This document shows positions 11,500-20,082 of a stretch of DNA of 64,000 bases, one piece after another. Made by a program: the position numbers and the translations under genes. This stretch comes from Austropuccinia psidii (Eukaryota; Basidiomycota; Pucciniomycetes; Pucciniales; Sphaerophragmiaceae), in assembly GCA_023105745.1 (NCBI GenBank), contig JALGQZ010000001.1, positions 41,440,082-41,504,081 on the forward strand. The letters run 5' to 3'. The notes under the pieces were generated by a model that did not search any database, was not told the origin of the DNA, and saw only the letters and a program-made list of their open reading frames with translations. Numbering within the stretch: position 1 is the first letter of the stretch; each line of letters opens with the position of its first letter.

Positions 11500-12740
11500 A
11501 TGAGTTCCAAGCTGACTGAACTCACTGAATCTTCCCCTTCTGCACCGCCACCGTCTGTTCTTCATGGTTCTGGCGTCTTCAGTCGATTGTCTTCTCCCTC
11601 CATGGCGTCTTCTGGCCATTTTGACCCCTCCCAAACATATGATGGGTTCAGAGAAGTTGAAGTTCTTGATCCTGCCTGTACTGAGTGTTTGGCCAGGGGG
11701 AAGGATTGCTTTCAACATTACAATCCTCGATCGTCAAAATGCCATTTCTGCTTTATTGGGAAGAAGCCATGCCGCCGTACCGGATCAACCTTGTCCCGGG
11801 TCAAGAGGCACTTATGGAGTAGGAAGGATGGGCCTTATGGGCAGGAATTCCCCATTCTTGAGGAGCCTACCCCTGATGCCACTTCTGGATTTTCTCAATG
11901 TGAGTGATTTGCATTTCTTGGTTGAGTTGATGCTGATATTTTGATGTAGTGACTGGTTCCAGGCAGAGGGATGTGGCCAGGTGGACTAATGTTGGAGGGC
12001 CCATTCCGATTGGTGGTAGGCCCATCCACTACAGCTCAGAAATTCCCATTTCAAGGACCAATGCTGATGGAGTGGTGAAAGTAGTGAAGAAGCTAAGAAG
12101 AATTGTTGATTCCCCATCAGATCCAGATGCTGAAGGAAGTGATGAGTTGGATGGTGAAGAAGTTCAAGTTATTCCCCATTCAAGTGGCCATCCATCCAGC
12201 AATTCTTCCTCTCAACCTCTTGCCAACACCAGATTCCAAAGTCAAGTCATTCCCAGTACTCCAAGAACCTTTCAACCAATGCTTGCCTCTATTCCTACAG
12301 CCCTTCCTCCTCCTTCACCAACTACTTCCCATACCACCAGGCCTGCCTTGATTCCAGCAGTAAGACCATCACCAGTTCAACAGCCTAGAAACTCACCCAT
12401 AACCACCTCCCGTCAACTCCAACCTGTGGCCAGCTCCAGCAGAAGAAGAGATGGATTATCCCCTTTGCCGTTTCCTGCCGCCCAAGTCTTCCAAAGAAGA
12501 GAACGTTGGCCTATCCGGGTTACCAGAGAAGATCCCAACGCGGCTAGTGAAAATCAAGATGCTGTGGCCAGATTGTTCAGGAGAGTTGATAGAAATAGCA
12601 GAGAGGTGATTATGTATGCCAATGACAGGACGATTCCAGGTACTGCTTCTGAAGAAATGGCTGCAAAATTTGCCTGGTATGAAGATGAGTTGATAAATGA
12701 TTTCCAGAGAACTTTTGATGACTTGGGTAGAGATAACTAG
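11500..12740 (+). CDS. Antisense accessory gene of element B (six-cysteine cluster protein, spliced)
   Basis: Runs opposite to gag-pol, between pol and the 3' LTR. Two exons, 11500-11899 and 11950-12740, are joined across a 50-nt intron (GTGAGT...TGATGTAG), giving 396 residues. The start at MSSKLTEL is chosen because D shares it; an in-frame ATG at 11446 exists only in B. Cysteines at 60, 63, 70, 81, 84 and 91 have spacing C-x2-C-x6-C-x10-C-x2-C-x6-C, as in fungal Zn2Cys6 clusters. Residues about 150-270 are Ser/Pro/Gln-rich. The C-terminus (RVTREDPN ... YEDELINDFQRTFDDLG) is charged and looks folded. Element D carries the same gene with the same 50-nt intron. Function is unknown. A DNA-binding regulator is one reading, a nucleocapsid-like protein another. 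Confidence 0.75.
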
Positions 12741-13014
12741 TTTCCTTTTCCTTGTTTGTGTTTGGTTTGACTTCTATCCCCACTCTTATAACTACTAAAA
12801 AATAAAAAATAAAAAGATAATGGAACCTCCCAATACATGATTTGGGGAGGGGATGCTGCTGCTTTAAAGAAATAAAAGAAGAAAATTATACAAGTAAAGA
12901 AAGAAAGAAAAAGTGAAAGAATAAGAGAAAATGAGAGTAAAGAAAGAAATAAAGAAAAATTCCTGATGGCTGGTCCTTCTTGTGGTGAGTTGCTTGATTC
13001 TGGCCAAGAAGTGT

Positions 13015-13115
13015 CTGAAAAATGAAAACCAAGCATTTGATGCTCACAGAGTGGCCAAGGTGATGTTTACAAGAAGTAGAACCCTCAGGGATGCATACCA
13101 GGAGATGGAACTTAC
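13015..13115 (-). other. Intron-like module 2 of element B
   Basis: 101 nt, GTAAGT to TTTCAG in element sense, just downstream (in sense) of GGTGGGGAGTGGAAGTTATGAAA. It is followed by the CACTTCTTGGCC segment and then a pyrimidine-rich tract (purine-rich on the + strand, about 12886-12960). Confidence 0.6.
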
Positions 13116-13378
13116 TTTCATAACTTCCACTCCCCACCAAGCACCATAAGACTGAAATAAATTGCCATAAATGCCTTCTGAAATGAATTGCCATAAATGA
13201 CTACTGAAATGAATTGCCGTAAATGACTTGAAGTAATGAATGTCTTGAATTATGACAATTGGCATAAAATGAAAAGATAATAAAGAAAGAAAATGAAACA
13301 TAAAGAAAGAAAGAAACTATTTGGCCATATCTTGATAAGGTCCAAATGGAGGGTATTGATGTTGTATGCTTCCTGAAC

Positions 13379-13483
13379 CTGTCCAAAGAATTGACAAGTG
13401 CTCACAAAGTGGCCAAGGTGATGCTTACAACAACATATGGGTAGAATACCCCCTTAAAGGTGCATGCCAGGAGAGGAACTTAC
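13379..13483 (-). other. Intron-like module 1 of element B
   Basis: 105 nt, GTAAGT to TTTGGACAG, starting 36 nt after the pol stop. Flank GGGGAGAAGAA and inner TTCCTCTCC can pair, placing GTAAGT in a hairpin. Confidence 0.6.
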
Positions 13484-13519
13484 TTTCATAACTTCTTCTC
13501 CCCACCAAGCACCATAAAA

Positions 13520-16500
13520 TCAAACTCTTGAGGTATTTGGACCAGGCTTGTCTGGATACAATGAGTGGAAATCCTTGACAAGGTCTGGTGAGTTGGTAAG
13601 GTTGGAAGCTGGTTCCCAAGTGGTTCTTTCTGGGTCTTCACTGAATCCTTTCCACTCTACAAGATACCATAAATTACCTCTTTTGAGTTTTGAGTCCAGA
13701 ACCTGAGCCACTTCCCATTCTTCTTGCTCCTCCACTAGAACTGGTGGTGGCGGCAATTGATGACGATTTGGGATAGTTGAATGCTTGACTGGTTCTAATA
13801 AGGACACATGGAATACAGGGTGAACTGTCTTCCATTGCTGAGGCAACTTGAGGTGATATGCATGGCTGCCAATCTTCTTAAGAACTTCAAAGGGTCCCAA
13901 CCATCTTTCTGATAATTTCTTGGTGGGTCTTGTTGTCTTGATGTTCTTGGAAGCTAGCCATACTTTGTCCCCAGGTTGGAAATCAGGTGGAATTGCCCTA
14001 TTTCTATCTGCATACTTCTTGAATCTCCTTATTGCTGAGTCTAATTCCTCTTTGACAACTTGCTGTACTGATTGGAGTTTTGTTGATAACTTTCCAGCAG
14101 GTGAGTCTTGAGAAATATGGATTGAGTCAAAGCTGGGATTTCTTCCATAAATAGTGAAAAAAGGTGATTGCTTGGTTGATGAATGTTCTGCATTATTATA
14201 GGCAAATTCAGCCGGAGGGAGCCAGGTGTACCAGTCATCTTGATGATAGCTGACATACATCCGAAGGTACTGTTCTAGTATCTGATTTACCCTCTCTGTC
14301 TGTCCATCTGTTTCAGGGTGAAAGGCAGTTGAAAGATCTCTTGATATCTTGAGCTGCTGACACAATTGAGTCCAGAATGATGAAACAAATAAGGATCCTC
14401 TATCACTGACAATACTGACTGGGAGTCCATGCTTGGAAAATACATGGTTAATGAATATTTGAGCTAAATCCAGAGCAGTGATTGTGCCATAAGTTGGAAT
14501 GAAGATTGCCATTTTTGAGAATCTGTCCACAACTACTAAAATTGAATCAAAGTTGTTGGACAGTGGCAATTGAGTGATAAAGTCCATTGATAATGAATTC
14601 CAAGGACCAGATGGAATTGAAAGAGGCTTGAGTAATCCAAACTTCTTGTGATGAATGTTCTTGTTTCTTGAACATTGCTGACATGAGGACACATAGTCCT
14701 TGATAAATTGATTCATGCCAGCCCAATAAAAATCCCTCTTGATGAACTTGAGGGTCTTCTCCTGGCCAGGATGGCCAGCCAATGGTGAGTCATGACTCTT
14801 TTGAAGAATATTGAGTTGAAGTTCTTCATTGCTTGGAATTACCACTCTATCTTTGAATAATAATAACTTGGCTCGAGGTTCAAGAGAATAATCTGGAACT
14901 GATTCACCTCTTGCTAGTTGCTTGAGTATTTCTTTATAGTCTTTGTCTTTCCATACTTCTTTTTGAATCTTGTCCACTAAATCTGAGAAAATTTCCACTT
15001 TGATTGAGAAGAATCTTGACTCTTCAATTCCATCTTGCTTAAGAACTTGATGAAGATTTTGAGGATTCTTGATGATGAAGTCCACCCCCCTCTCTGGGTA
15101 CACGTCGTCCCGACGTGACAAGGCATCTGGTAAAGTGGCCAGCCTGCCTGGGCGGTAAGTGATAGTGAAATGAAACTCAGAGAGAAACTCAGCCCAACGG
15201 GCCTGACGACGAGTAAGAACTTTGGAAGACATGAAATACTGCAAGGAAGAGTGGTCTGTCAAGACCTCAAAAGAATTGAAAAGAGAAAGAAGAAATGCTC
15301 TCCAGCGCTTGAGAGCCCAAACTATGCCAAGGAGTTCCTTGTCATGAATCTCATAGTTGAGCTCAGCTGGTAAGAGCTTGCGACTATCAAATGCAATGGG
15401 ATGCTTTCCAGAGTCATTCACCTGACTCAGTACGGCGCCCAATGCATAATCAGAAGCATCAGTCTCTACTATAGTAGGTAGAGAAGGATTAAAATGAGAT
15501 AAGATAGGAGCAGAGGTGAAAGCTTCTTTGAGTGCTTGAAACTGACTAAGAACTTCCTCATTGAAGATAAAGGGAGAATCTTTTTTAAGGAGGGAAGTGA
15601 GAGAAGTGATTTTTTTAGAATAATTTTTAATGAAACGTCGATAAAAATTGGCAAAGCCAAGAAAAGATTGAAGAGCCCTGATGTTTCTGGGCTGAGGCCA
15701 ATTGAGGATTTGCTGAACTTTTGAAGAATCCATCTTGAGGCCATCACTTGAAACAACATAGCCCAAGTATTCCACACTTGAGGCATGGAATACACACTTG
15801 GAGGCTTTGGCAAATAGATTATTGTCCCTCAGTCTTTGGAGGACAGAGGCCACATGTTTGACATGTTCCTCCTCAGAACTAGAAAAGACCATAATATCAT
15901 CTAGATAAACCACAACAAACACATCCAAAAAATCTGCAAAGATATCATTTACTAGATTTTGGAAAGAAGCAGGAGCATTGGTCAAACCAAATGGCATGAC
16001 CAAATACTCATAACTGCCATATTTGGTTCTAAAGGCAGTTAAGTGCTCATCCCCCTCTTTGATTCTCAGAAGGTTATATGCACCACGCAAATCTATCTTG
16101 GAGAAGATAGTGGAACCGTTGAATACGGTAAGAAGCTGATTCATAGGAGGAACAGGGTATCTGTTCTTCCTAGTGACAGCATTGAGTTTGCGGTAGTCAA
16201 CACACAAACGAAGACCTCCATCCTTTTTTTTGACAAAAAGGACAGGTGCTCCTGTTGAAGAGGAGCTTGGTCTAATGAAACCTTTCTCTACATTCTCTGA
16301 AATGTAGGCCCGCAGTGTTTCTGACTCTTGATTTGATAATGAGTAGATAACACCAATTGGAGGTAGAAGACCCTCCAATTCAATATGGTGATCACAGGCG
16401 CGGTGTGGAGGAAGTTTCTCTGCTTTCACCTTGGAGAATACATCCAAATATTGGTGATAAGCAGGAGGAACAACCTTCAGCACAGTTTCAATTTCTTCTG

Positions 16501-17221
16501 GCACTTCCTCCTCAGCCCACTGCTCCTCCAGGGATGCATGAAAAGATAAGGGAGGAAGGTCCATATCCCCTTGGAAGAGATGAAGTGAAGATATGGCAAC
16601 ATCTTCTCCAACATCCTTTATCTCTTTGAAGACTTCATCTCTTGATGGAAGTAATGACTGAGAGGGAATTATGGAAGGGATATGGACAGAAGAAGGGATG
16701 GAAGGTGTCTTAAGTTCACCAGCCAGAGCAACACTGTTGACAGCAGTGGCTAAGTCATTACTAGTAGAAGGAATAATACCACTAGAATCCTTATGATTAG
16801 AATCATAGGTGATCAATCCATTTTTCCAATCAATAATGGGATTGAAATGGTAAAGGAAATCATAGCCCAATATCAGGTCTTCTCCTTTGGGTGAATCTAT
16901 GATAAAGAAATCCCATTCAAAGCTTGGGAAGGAAGGCAAGTCAACTACCCACTTGGTATAATGGGTGATGAACAAGGCAGGGGATTCATTAGAATCCAGA
17001 ATGAAAAGAGGAATCTTTTCAGGGAGCTCTGACAGAGTCAATGAGTACTTGAGAACAAAATTCTTTGCAATAAAAGAGTTTGTAGCACCAGAATCAATGA
17101 GAATACTATAAAAAATATCAGAGATTGAAGAAAAAATAAGAAATTTTAAAGATTTCTTGACACTAGTATTCAGAGTGCACAATTGTGCTCTTGAAGGAAA
17201 TAAGTGAGAACCATTGAACAC
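13520..17221 (-). CDS. pol: Pol polyprotein of element B (protease, RT, RNase H, integrase, chromodomain)
   Basis: 1233 codons from a GTG-led frame that is open a little further upstream into gag; it is probably made by -1 frameshifting, not by its own start. Protease motif LIDSGA at residues 41-46 (Asp43). RT catalytic YLDD at 439-442. RNase H includes ETDASDYALGA, HDKELLGIVWAL and LTDHSSL. The integrase has an HHCC finger (HPGQEKTLKFIKRD ... CQQC), then Asp880, Asp940 and Glu976, an exact D,D(35)E spacing. The C-terminal chromodomain (EVAQVLDSKLKRGNLWYLVE ... WEPASNL) is typical of chromoviruses. Fully open, with no missing catalytic residue seen. Confidence 0.96.
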   Translation of the reverse strand: MFNGSHLFPSRAQLCTLNTSVKKSLKFLIFSSISDIFYSILIDSGATNSFIAKNFVLKYSLTLSELPEKIPLFILDSNESPALFITHYTKWVVDLPSFPSFEWDFFIIDSPKGEDLILGYDFLYHFNPIIDWKNGLITYDSNHKDSSGIIPSTSNDLATAVNSVALAGELKTPSIPSSVHIPSIIPSQSLLPSRDEVFKEIKDVGEDVAISSLHLFQGDMDLPPLSFHASLEEQWAEEEVPEEIETVLKVVPPAYHQYLDVFSKVKAEKLPPHRACDHHIELEGLLPPIGVIYSLSNQESETLRAYISENVEKGFIRPSSSSTGAPVLFVKKKDGGLRLCVDYRKLNAVTRKNRYPVPPMNQLLTVFNGSTIFSKIDLRGAYNLLRIKEGDEHLTAFRTKYGSYEYLVMPFGLTNAPASFQNLVNDIFADFLDVFVVVYLDDIMVFSSSEEEHVKHVASVLQRLRDNNLFAKASKCVFHASSVEYLGYVVSSDGLKMDSSKVQQILNWPQPRNIRALQSFLGFANFYRRFIKNYSKKITSLTSLLKKDSPFIFNEEVLSQFQALKEAFTSAPILSHFNPSLPTIVETDASDYALGAVLSQVNDSGKHPIAFDSRKLLPAELNYEIHDKELLGIVWALKRWRAFLLSLFNSFEVLTDHSSLQYFMSSKVLTRRQARWAEFLSEFHFTITYRPGRLATLPDALSRRDDVYPERGVDFIIKNPQNLHQVLKQDGIEESRFFSIKVEIFSDLVDKIQKEVWKDKDYKEILKQLARGESVPDYSLEPRAKLLLFKDRVVIPSNEELQLNILQKSHDSPLAGHPGQEKTLKFIKRDFYWAGMNQFIKDYVSSCQQCSRNKNIHHKKFGLLKPLSIPSGPWNSLSMDFITQLPLSNNFDSILVVVDRFSKMAIFIPTYGTITALDLAQIFINHVFSKHGLPVSIVSDRGSLFVSSFWTQLCQQLKISRDLSTAFHPETDGQTERVNQILEQYLRMYVSYHQDDWYTWLPPAEFAYNNAEHSSTKQSPFFTIYGRNPSFDSIHISQDSPAGKLSTKLQSVQQVVKEELDSAIRRFKKYADRNRAIPPDFQPGDKVWLASKNIKTTRPTKKLSERWLGPFEVLKKIGSHAYHLKLPQQWKTVHPVFHVSLLEPVKHSTIPNRHQLPPPPVLVEEQEEWEVAQVLDSKLKRGNLWYLVEWKGFSEDPERTTWEPASNLTNSPDLVKDFHSLYPDKPGPNTSRV

Positions 17222-17248
17222 ATCATGATTCCCACTCAGGCTTTTCCC
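17203..17248 (-). promoter_or_regulatory. Gag-pol -1 frameshift signal of element B
   Basis: In the gag frame the last codons are CAG GGA AAA GCC TGA, so GGGAAAA (17242-17248) is an X XXY YYZ slippery heptamer. Slipping by -1 enters the pol frame (GGG AAA AGC CTG AGT), which is open. After a 5-nt spacer a stem AGUGGGAA (17229-17236) pairs with UUCUCACU (17203-17210). E keeps the design with different stem bases. Confidence 0.85.
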
Positions 17249-18597
17249 TGCTTGCTAGGGAAGCCTCTTGATGATGACCCAGGCTTGTTCTGAGGTCTCT
17301 TGAAGCATTTTTCAATTGGGTGCTTTCCACCACAATAAGTACACAACCCCTCTTTAATCCTCCTCTCCTTTTCAGAACCGATTATTTTACTGTCCTTATT
17401 GAGGAGAGCAGCATGGGGCTTGTCCTTTGAAGATTGGAATTGCTTGCCCTTCTTATTCTTCTTCTGGTGAGGCCTCTTTGAAGATGAGTTTTGAGGAGGC
17501 CTAGACTGATTGGATCCAATGACTGGAGGCTTCTTCTCTTGATTGCCACCCTTTTCCTTTTGCCTCTCATGATATCTTGTGTCTAATTCCAGAGTGACAT
17601 CCATAAGTTCTTGAAGAGTATCAAAAGTTCCAGGGTGAGAAGCCAACTGATCCAATAATCTTGATGCCAATCCTCTTCTGTAAACATGGATATAAGCTCT
17701 TTCCCCCCAATCTCCAATTCTTGACATTAAGCTTCTGAAATCTGCCATGTACAAGGAAACATGACCACTTTCCTTCATCCTCAAATTGTCCAACTCTTGT
17801 TCAGCTTTCCTGACTTCATTGGGGTCACCAAACAGAGTGAATAATTGAGATTCAAACAATGGCCAATTATTGAGGAGGTAGGAAGGGTCTTCATTGGAAA
17901 TATTTGAGAGGTAAGGTTCAATCCATTTGCCAGCTCTACCAGTGAGAAAAGAAGTTGAGTAAAGAACTTTCTTCCTGTCAGAGAAGAAATTTGCTGGATC
18001 ATTATGGAAAATTAGTTGACAGGATTGGATAAATCCTCTCAACCTATGAGCTTGAGTACCATCAAAAGAATCAGGTGCCTTCATGGATGGAGTCTTGAAA
18101 GCAGGGGCTTTGGGATTGTCCCTGGGGGCAACTGCTTGAGTGAGTTGTCCCATGAATTGAGTCATCTGCTCCATCATCTTGAGGAGACTTGGGTCAGTTT
18201 GAGAGACAAGAGGTTGACTAGAAAGGGCTAGATTAGAACCCTGAGGCACCTCTGGAACATTTGCCAAGGCATCTGCCACTTCAGTTTCCCCAGAATCTTC
18301 CTCTTCCACAGACTCTTCCCCCTCTTCATCTTCAACTTCCCCTTGTCTTGCTCTTGCACCTTCAGACATGCCAGGGTAGCCACCCAAAAGTCCGGAGAAA
18401 GATCTTGATCTTCTAGATTTCATTCCACCTCTTCTTGAGGGTGCTGCTCCTTCCATTGGTGGTCCTCTGTCTAAATTTACACTCAGTTGATGAACTGATG
18501 GTGTGCGGTCAAGAGGAGCCCTTGCTGTAGGAGTGAGAACAGCTTGAACTCTTTGGGATCTAGTATTTTTGGCTGGGGGACTATGCTGAACTGGCAT
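17236..18597 (-). CDS. gag: Gag protein of element B
   Basis: 453 residues, starting MPVQHSPPAKNTRSQ. It forms the virus-like particle and packages RNA. An acidic stretch lies at about 85-110 (EVEDEEGEESVEEEDSGETE). A retrotransposon-gag core follows at about 170-340 (FDGTQAHRLRGFIQSC, WPLFESQLFTLFGDPNEVRK, YMADFRSLMSRIGDW). A Lys-rich tail and one zinc knuckle CTYCGGKHPIEKC (Cys419, Cys422, His426, Cys431) come last. The knuckle spacing is C-x2-C-x3-H-x4-C, one residue shorter than usual, and is shared by D and E. Pol follows in the -1 frame. Confidence 0.95.
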   Translation of the reverse strand: MPVQHSPPAKNTRSQRVQAVLTPTARAPLDRTPSVHQLSVNLDRGPPMEGAAPSRRGGMKSRRSRSFSGLLGGYPGMSEGARARQGEVEDEEGEESVEEEDSGETEVADALANVPEVPQGSNLALSSQPLVSQTDPSLLKMMEQMTQFMGQLTQAVAPRDNPKAPAFKTPSMKAPDSFDGTQAHRLRGFIQSCQLIFHNDPANFFSDRKKVLYSTSFLTGRAGKWIEPYLSNISNEDPSYLLNNWPLFESQLFTLFGDPNEVRKAEQELDNLRMKESGHVSLYMADFRSLMSRIGDWGERAYIHVYRRGLASRLLDQLASHPGTFDTLQELMDVTLELDTRYHERQKEKGGNQEKKPPVIGSNQSRPPQNSSSKRPHQKKNKKGKQFQSSKDKPHAALLNKDSKIIGSEKERRIKEGLCTYCGGKHPIEKCFKRPQNKPGSSSRGFPSKQGKA

Positions 18598-19299
18598 TTT
18601 GAAATAATGAAATAGAACTTGATGGTATTAAGAAGAATAATCAAATTTGGCCAAATCAATCACAATAAAATCTTGATGAATTCAAATCTTGAGGAATCAA
18701 ATTCAATCAACAGTCAAATAAATTCAATCAATCAACAATCAATTCAAATCAAATATCAACAATCTTGAGGAAATCAATAATCAATCAATATTCAATGAAT
18801 AATCAATCAATAAATGTCTTCAATATGAAATCATGTCTTGAGGAATCAATCAATCAGTTCAAAATCTTCAGAAATCAATTCAATATCTTGATGAGTCAAA
18901 TCAAATCAATAATCAAAATCAATTCTTGAGGATCAATCAATATCTTGAGGGTTCAAAAGTCAATCAATAATCCAAATGAAATCCTGAATCAATAACCCAA
19001 TCAACCAATGAATCTCAATGAATAATCCAATCAAATAACCAATCAATTACTCCTGAATAAGACCTGAATAAAAACACAGAAAAATTTGATTGATAAAGAT
19101 AAAATGAAGTGATGAAATGGTCAGCAATGAATAAGGAAGGAAAAGAATCAATTTTCATAAGAATGAAATGAATGAGATGAAAATTGATGAGAAAGAAAAA
19201 TTCATAGAAAATCATAAAAAATCATAAAATCATGAAAAGGTCATAATTGATGAATGAGAGGAAATGAATATAATGAATGAAAAGAAAGAATCAAATATG
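18598..19299 (-). other. Long low-complexity leader of element B
   Basis: About 700 nt between primer site and gag start. In sense it is built from TTGATT, ATTGATTGA and CTCAAGA words and is poor in GC. D (26896-27620) and E (33511-34272) have leaders of the same length and wording but not simply the same sequence. No ORF is accepted. Confidence 0.8.
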
Positions 19300-19313
19300 A
19301 GTTAATTAATTTA
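19300..19313 (-). promoter_or_regulatory. Self-primer binding site of element B
   Basis: One base after the 5' LTR, in sense, lies TAAATTAATTAACT. It is perfectly complementary over 14 bases to AGTTAATTAATTTA in the left LTR (10031-10044), and with one G-U to the right LTR copy (19685-19698). There is no TGG that would pair with a tRNA CCA end. This fits Tf1-type self-priming. Confidence 0.7.
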
Positions 19314-19314
19314 A

Positions 19315-20082
19315 TGTCACAGGGGCTCTTCGAAGTGAAGAGGGCCTGGCACTCAATAAACTGGGACTCACTTATGGAGGGCTCAAGCATAGGATAAGAT
19401 GAGATACACTTAAGAGTGTTAAATATGAATTACTAAAAGAATGAATATAAGAAAAGCAGCAACAAAGAAATAAGAATAAGAAAATAGGAGAGCCAACCAC
19501 AAACAAGTCCAAGTCCACTGTTTCAACCTGTCAGAATGGAAAGAGAAGGGTTAATAAGGATATGGCCACCCAACTCATACTGTACAGGCGAAGAAAGAAA
19601 AAAGGGGCAAAGACTAACTTAAGATTAAATAAATATAATACCCAAAATATAAGGATCAGAATATTCAGATAATAATAAATCAACTAAATTAATCAACTGG
19701 GGAAAAGTCCCCAGGGGGGAGAAAGAGGGGCTGGTATATGTGAGAATCACCAGCCCTGATCCAGAGAAGAGTTTTCATGAGAATAATTGATTGTTGAATT
19801 GAGTCTGGCCAATACAGGTCCTGTACAGCTGTACAGGACCTGTACAAGAGGTGTGGTGTATTGGAGTGATCATACAGTTTCATACTGGTGTATTGAAACT
19901 GTATTGGGTGAATCCATCCTGTACAAGTATTGACAGGCTGTATTGATGTACCAAACTGTATGCATGTTTCAGAATGAAGATTGCTGAAACTGACTGCTGA
20001 TGCAGATACTGGATTTGCTGATTTGAGGTGTTTGAGTGGGTGTATGAATGAATACCCTTACCCCTGATGGATGGTTGTTACA
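19315..20082 (-). repeat. 5' LTR of element B (768 bp)
   Basis: Same ends and length as the left copy. The 32-bp palindrome is at 19813-19844. In sense, ATAAGTGAGTCC and a CTCTTC-ACTTC-GAAGAG hairpin lie just before the terminus GCCCCTGTGACA. Confidence 0.95.
19685..19742 (-). promoter_or_regulatory. Core promoter and inferred RNA start in the B LTR
   Basis: In sense, CACATATACC lies about 41 nt upstream of CCCC-AGTTGATTAATTTA. The CACATATAC...CCCCAGTT arrangement is kept in the LTRs of D, E and G and in the remnant at 8390. If Tf1 rules hold, the primer-complementary AGTT... is the 5' end of the RNA. Confidence 0.5.

Larger units (their letters stand above)
9661..20082 (-). mobile_element. 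Element B: intact Tf1/sushi-like retrotransposon with an antisense gene
   Basis: A 10.4 kb element on the minus strand. It has two 768-bp LTRs with about four differences by eye, and GGGTA on both sides (9656-9660 and 20083-20087). Sense order: LTR, primer site, leader, gag, slippery site, pol, two intron-like modules, antisense gene, GC-rich repeat, polypurine tract, LTR. Gag and pol are fully open. Near-identical LTRs and intact frames suggest recent and perhaps current activity. Confidence 0.95.
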
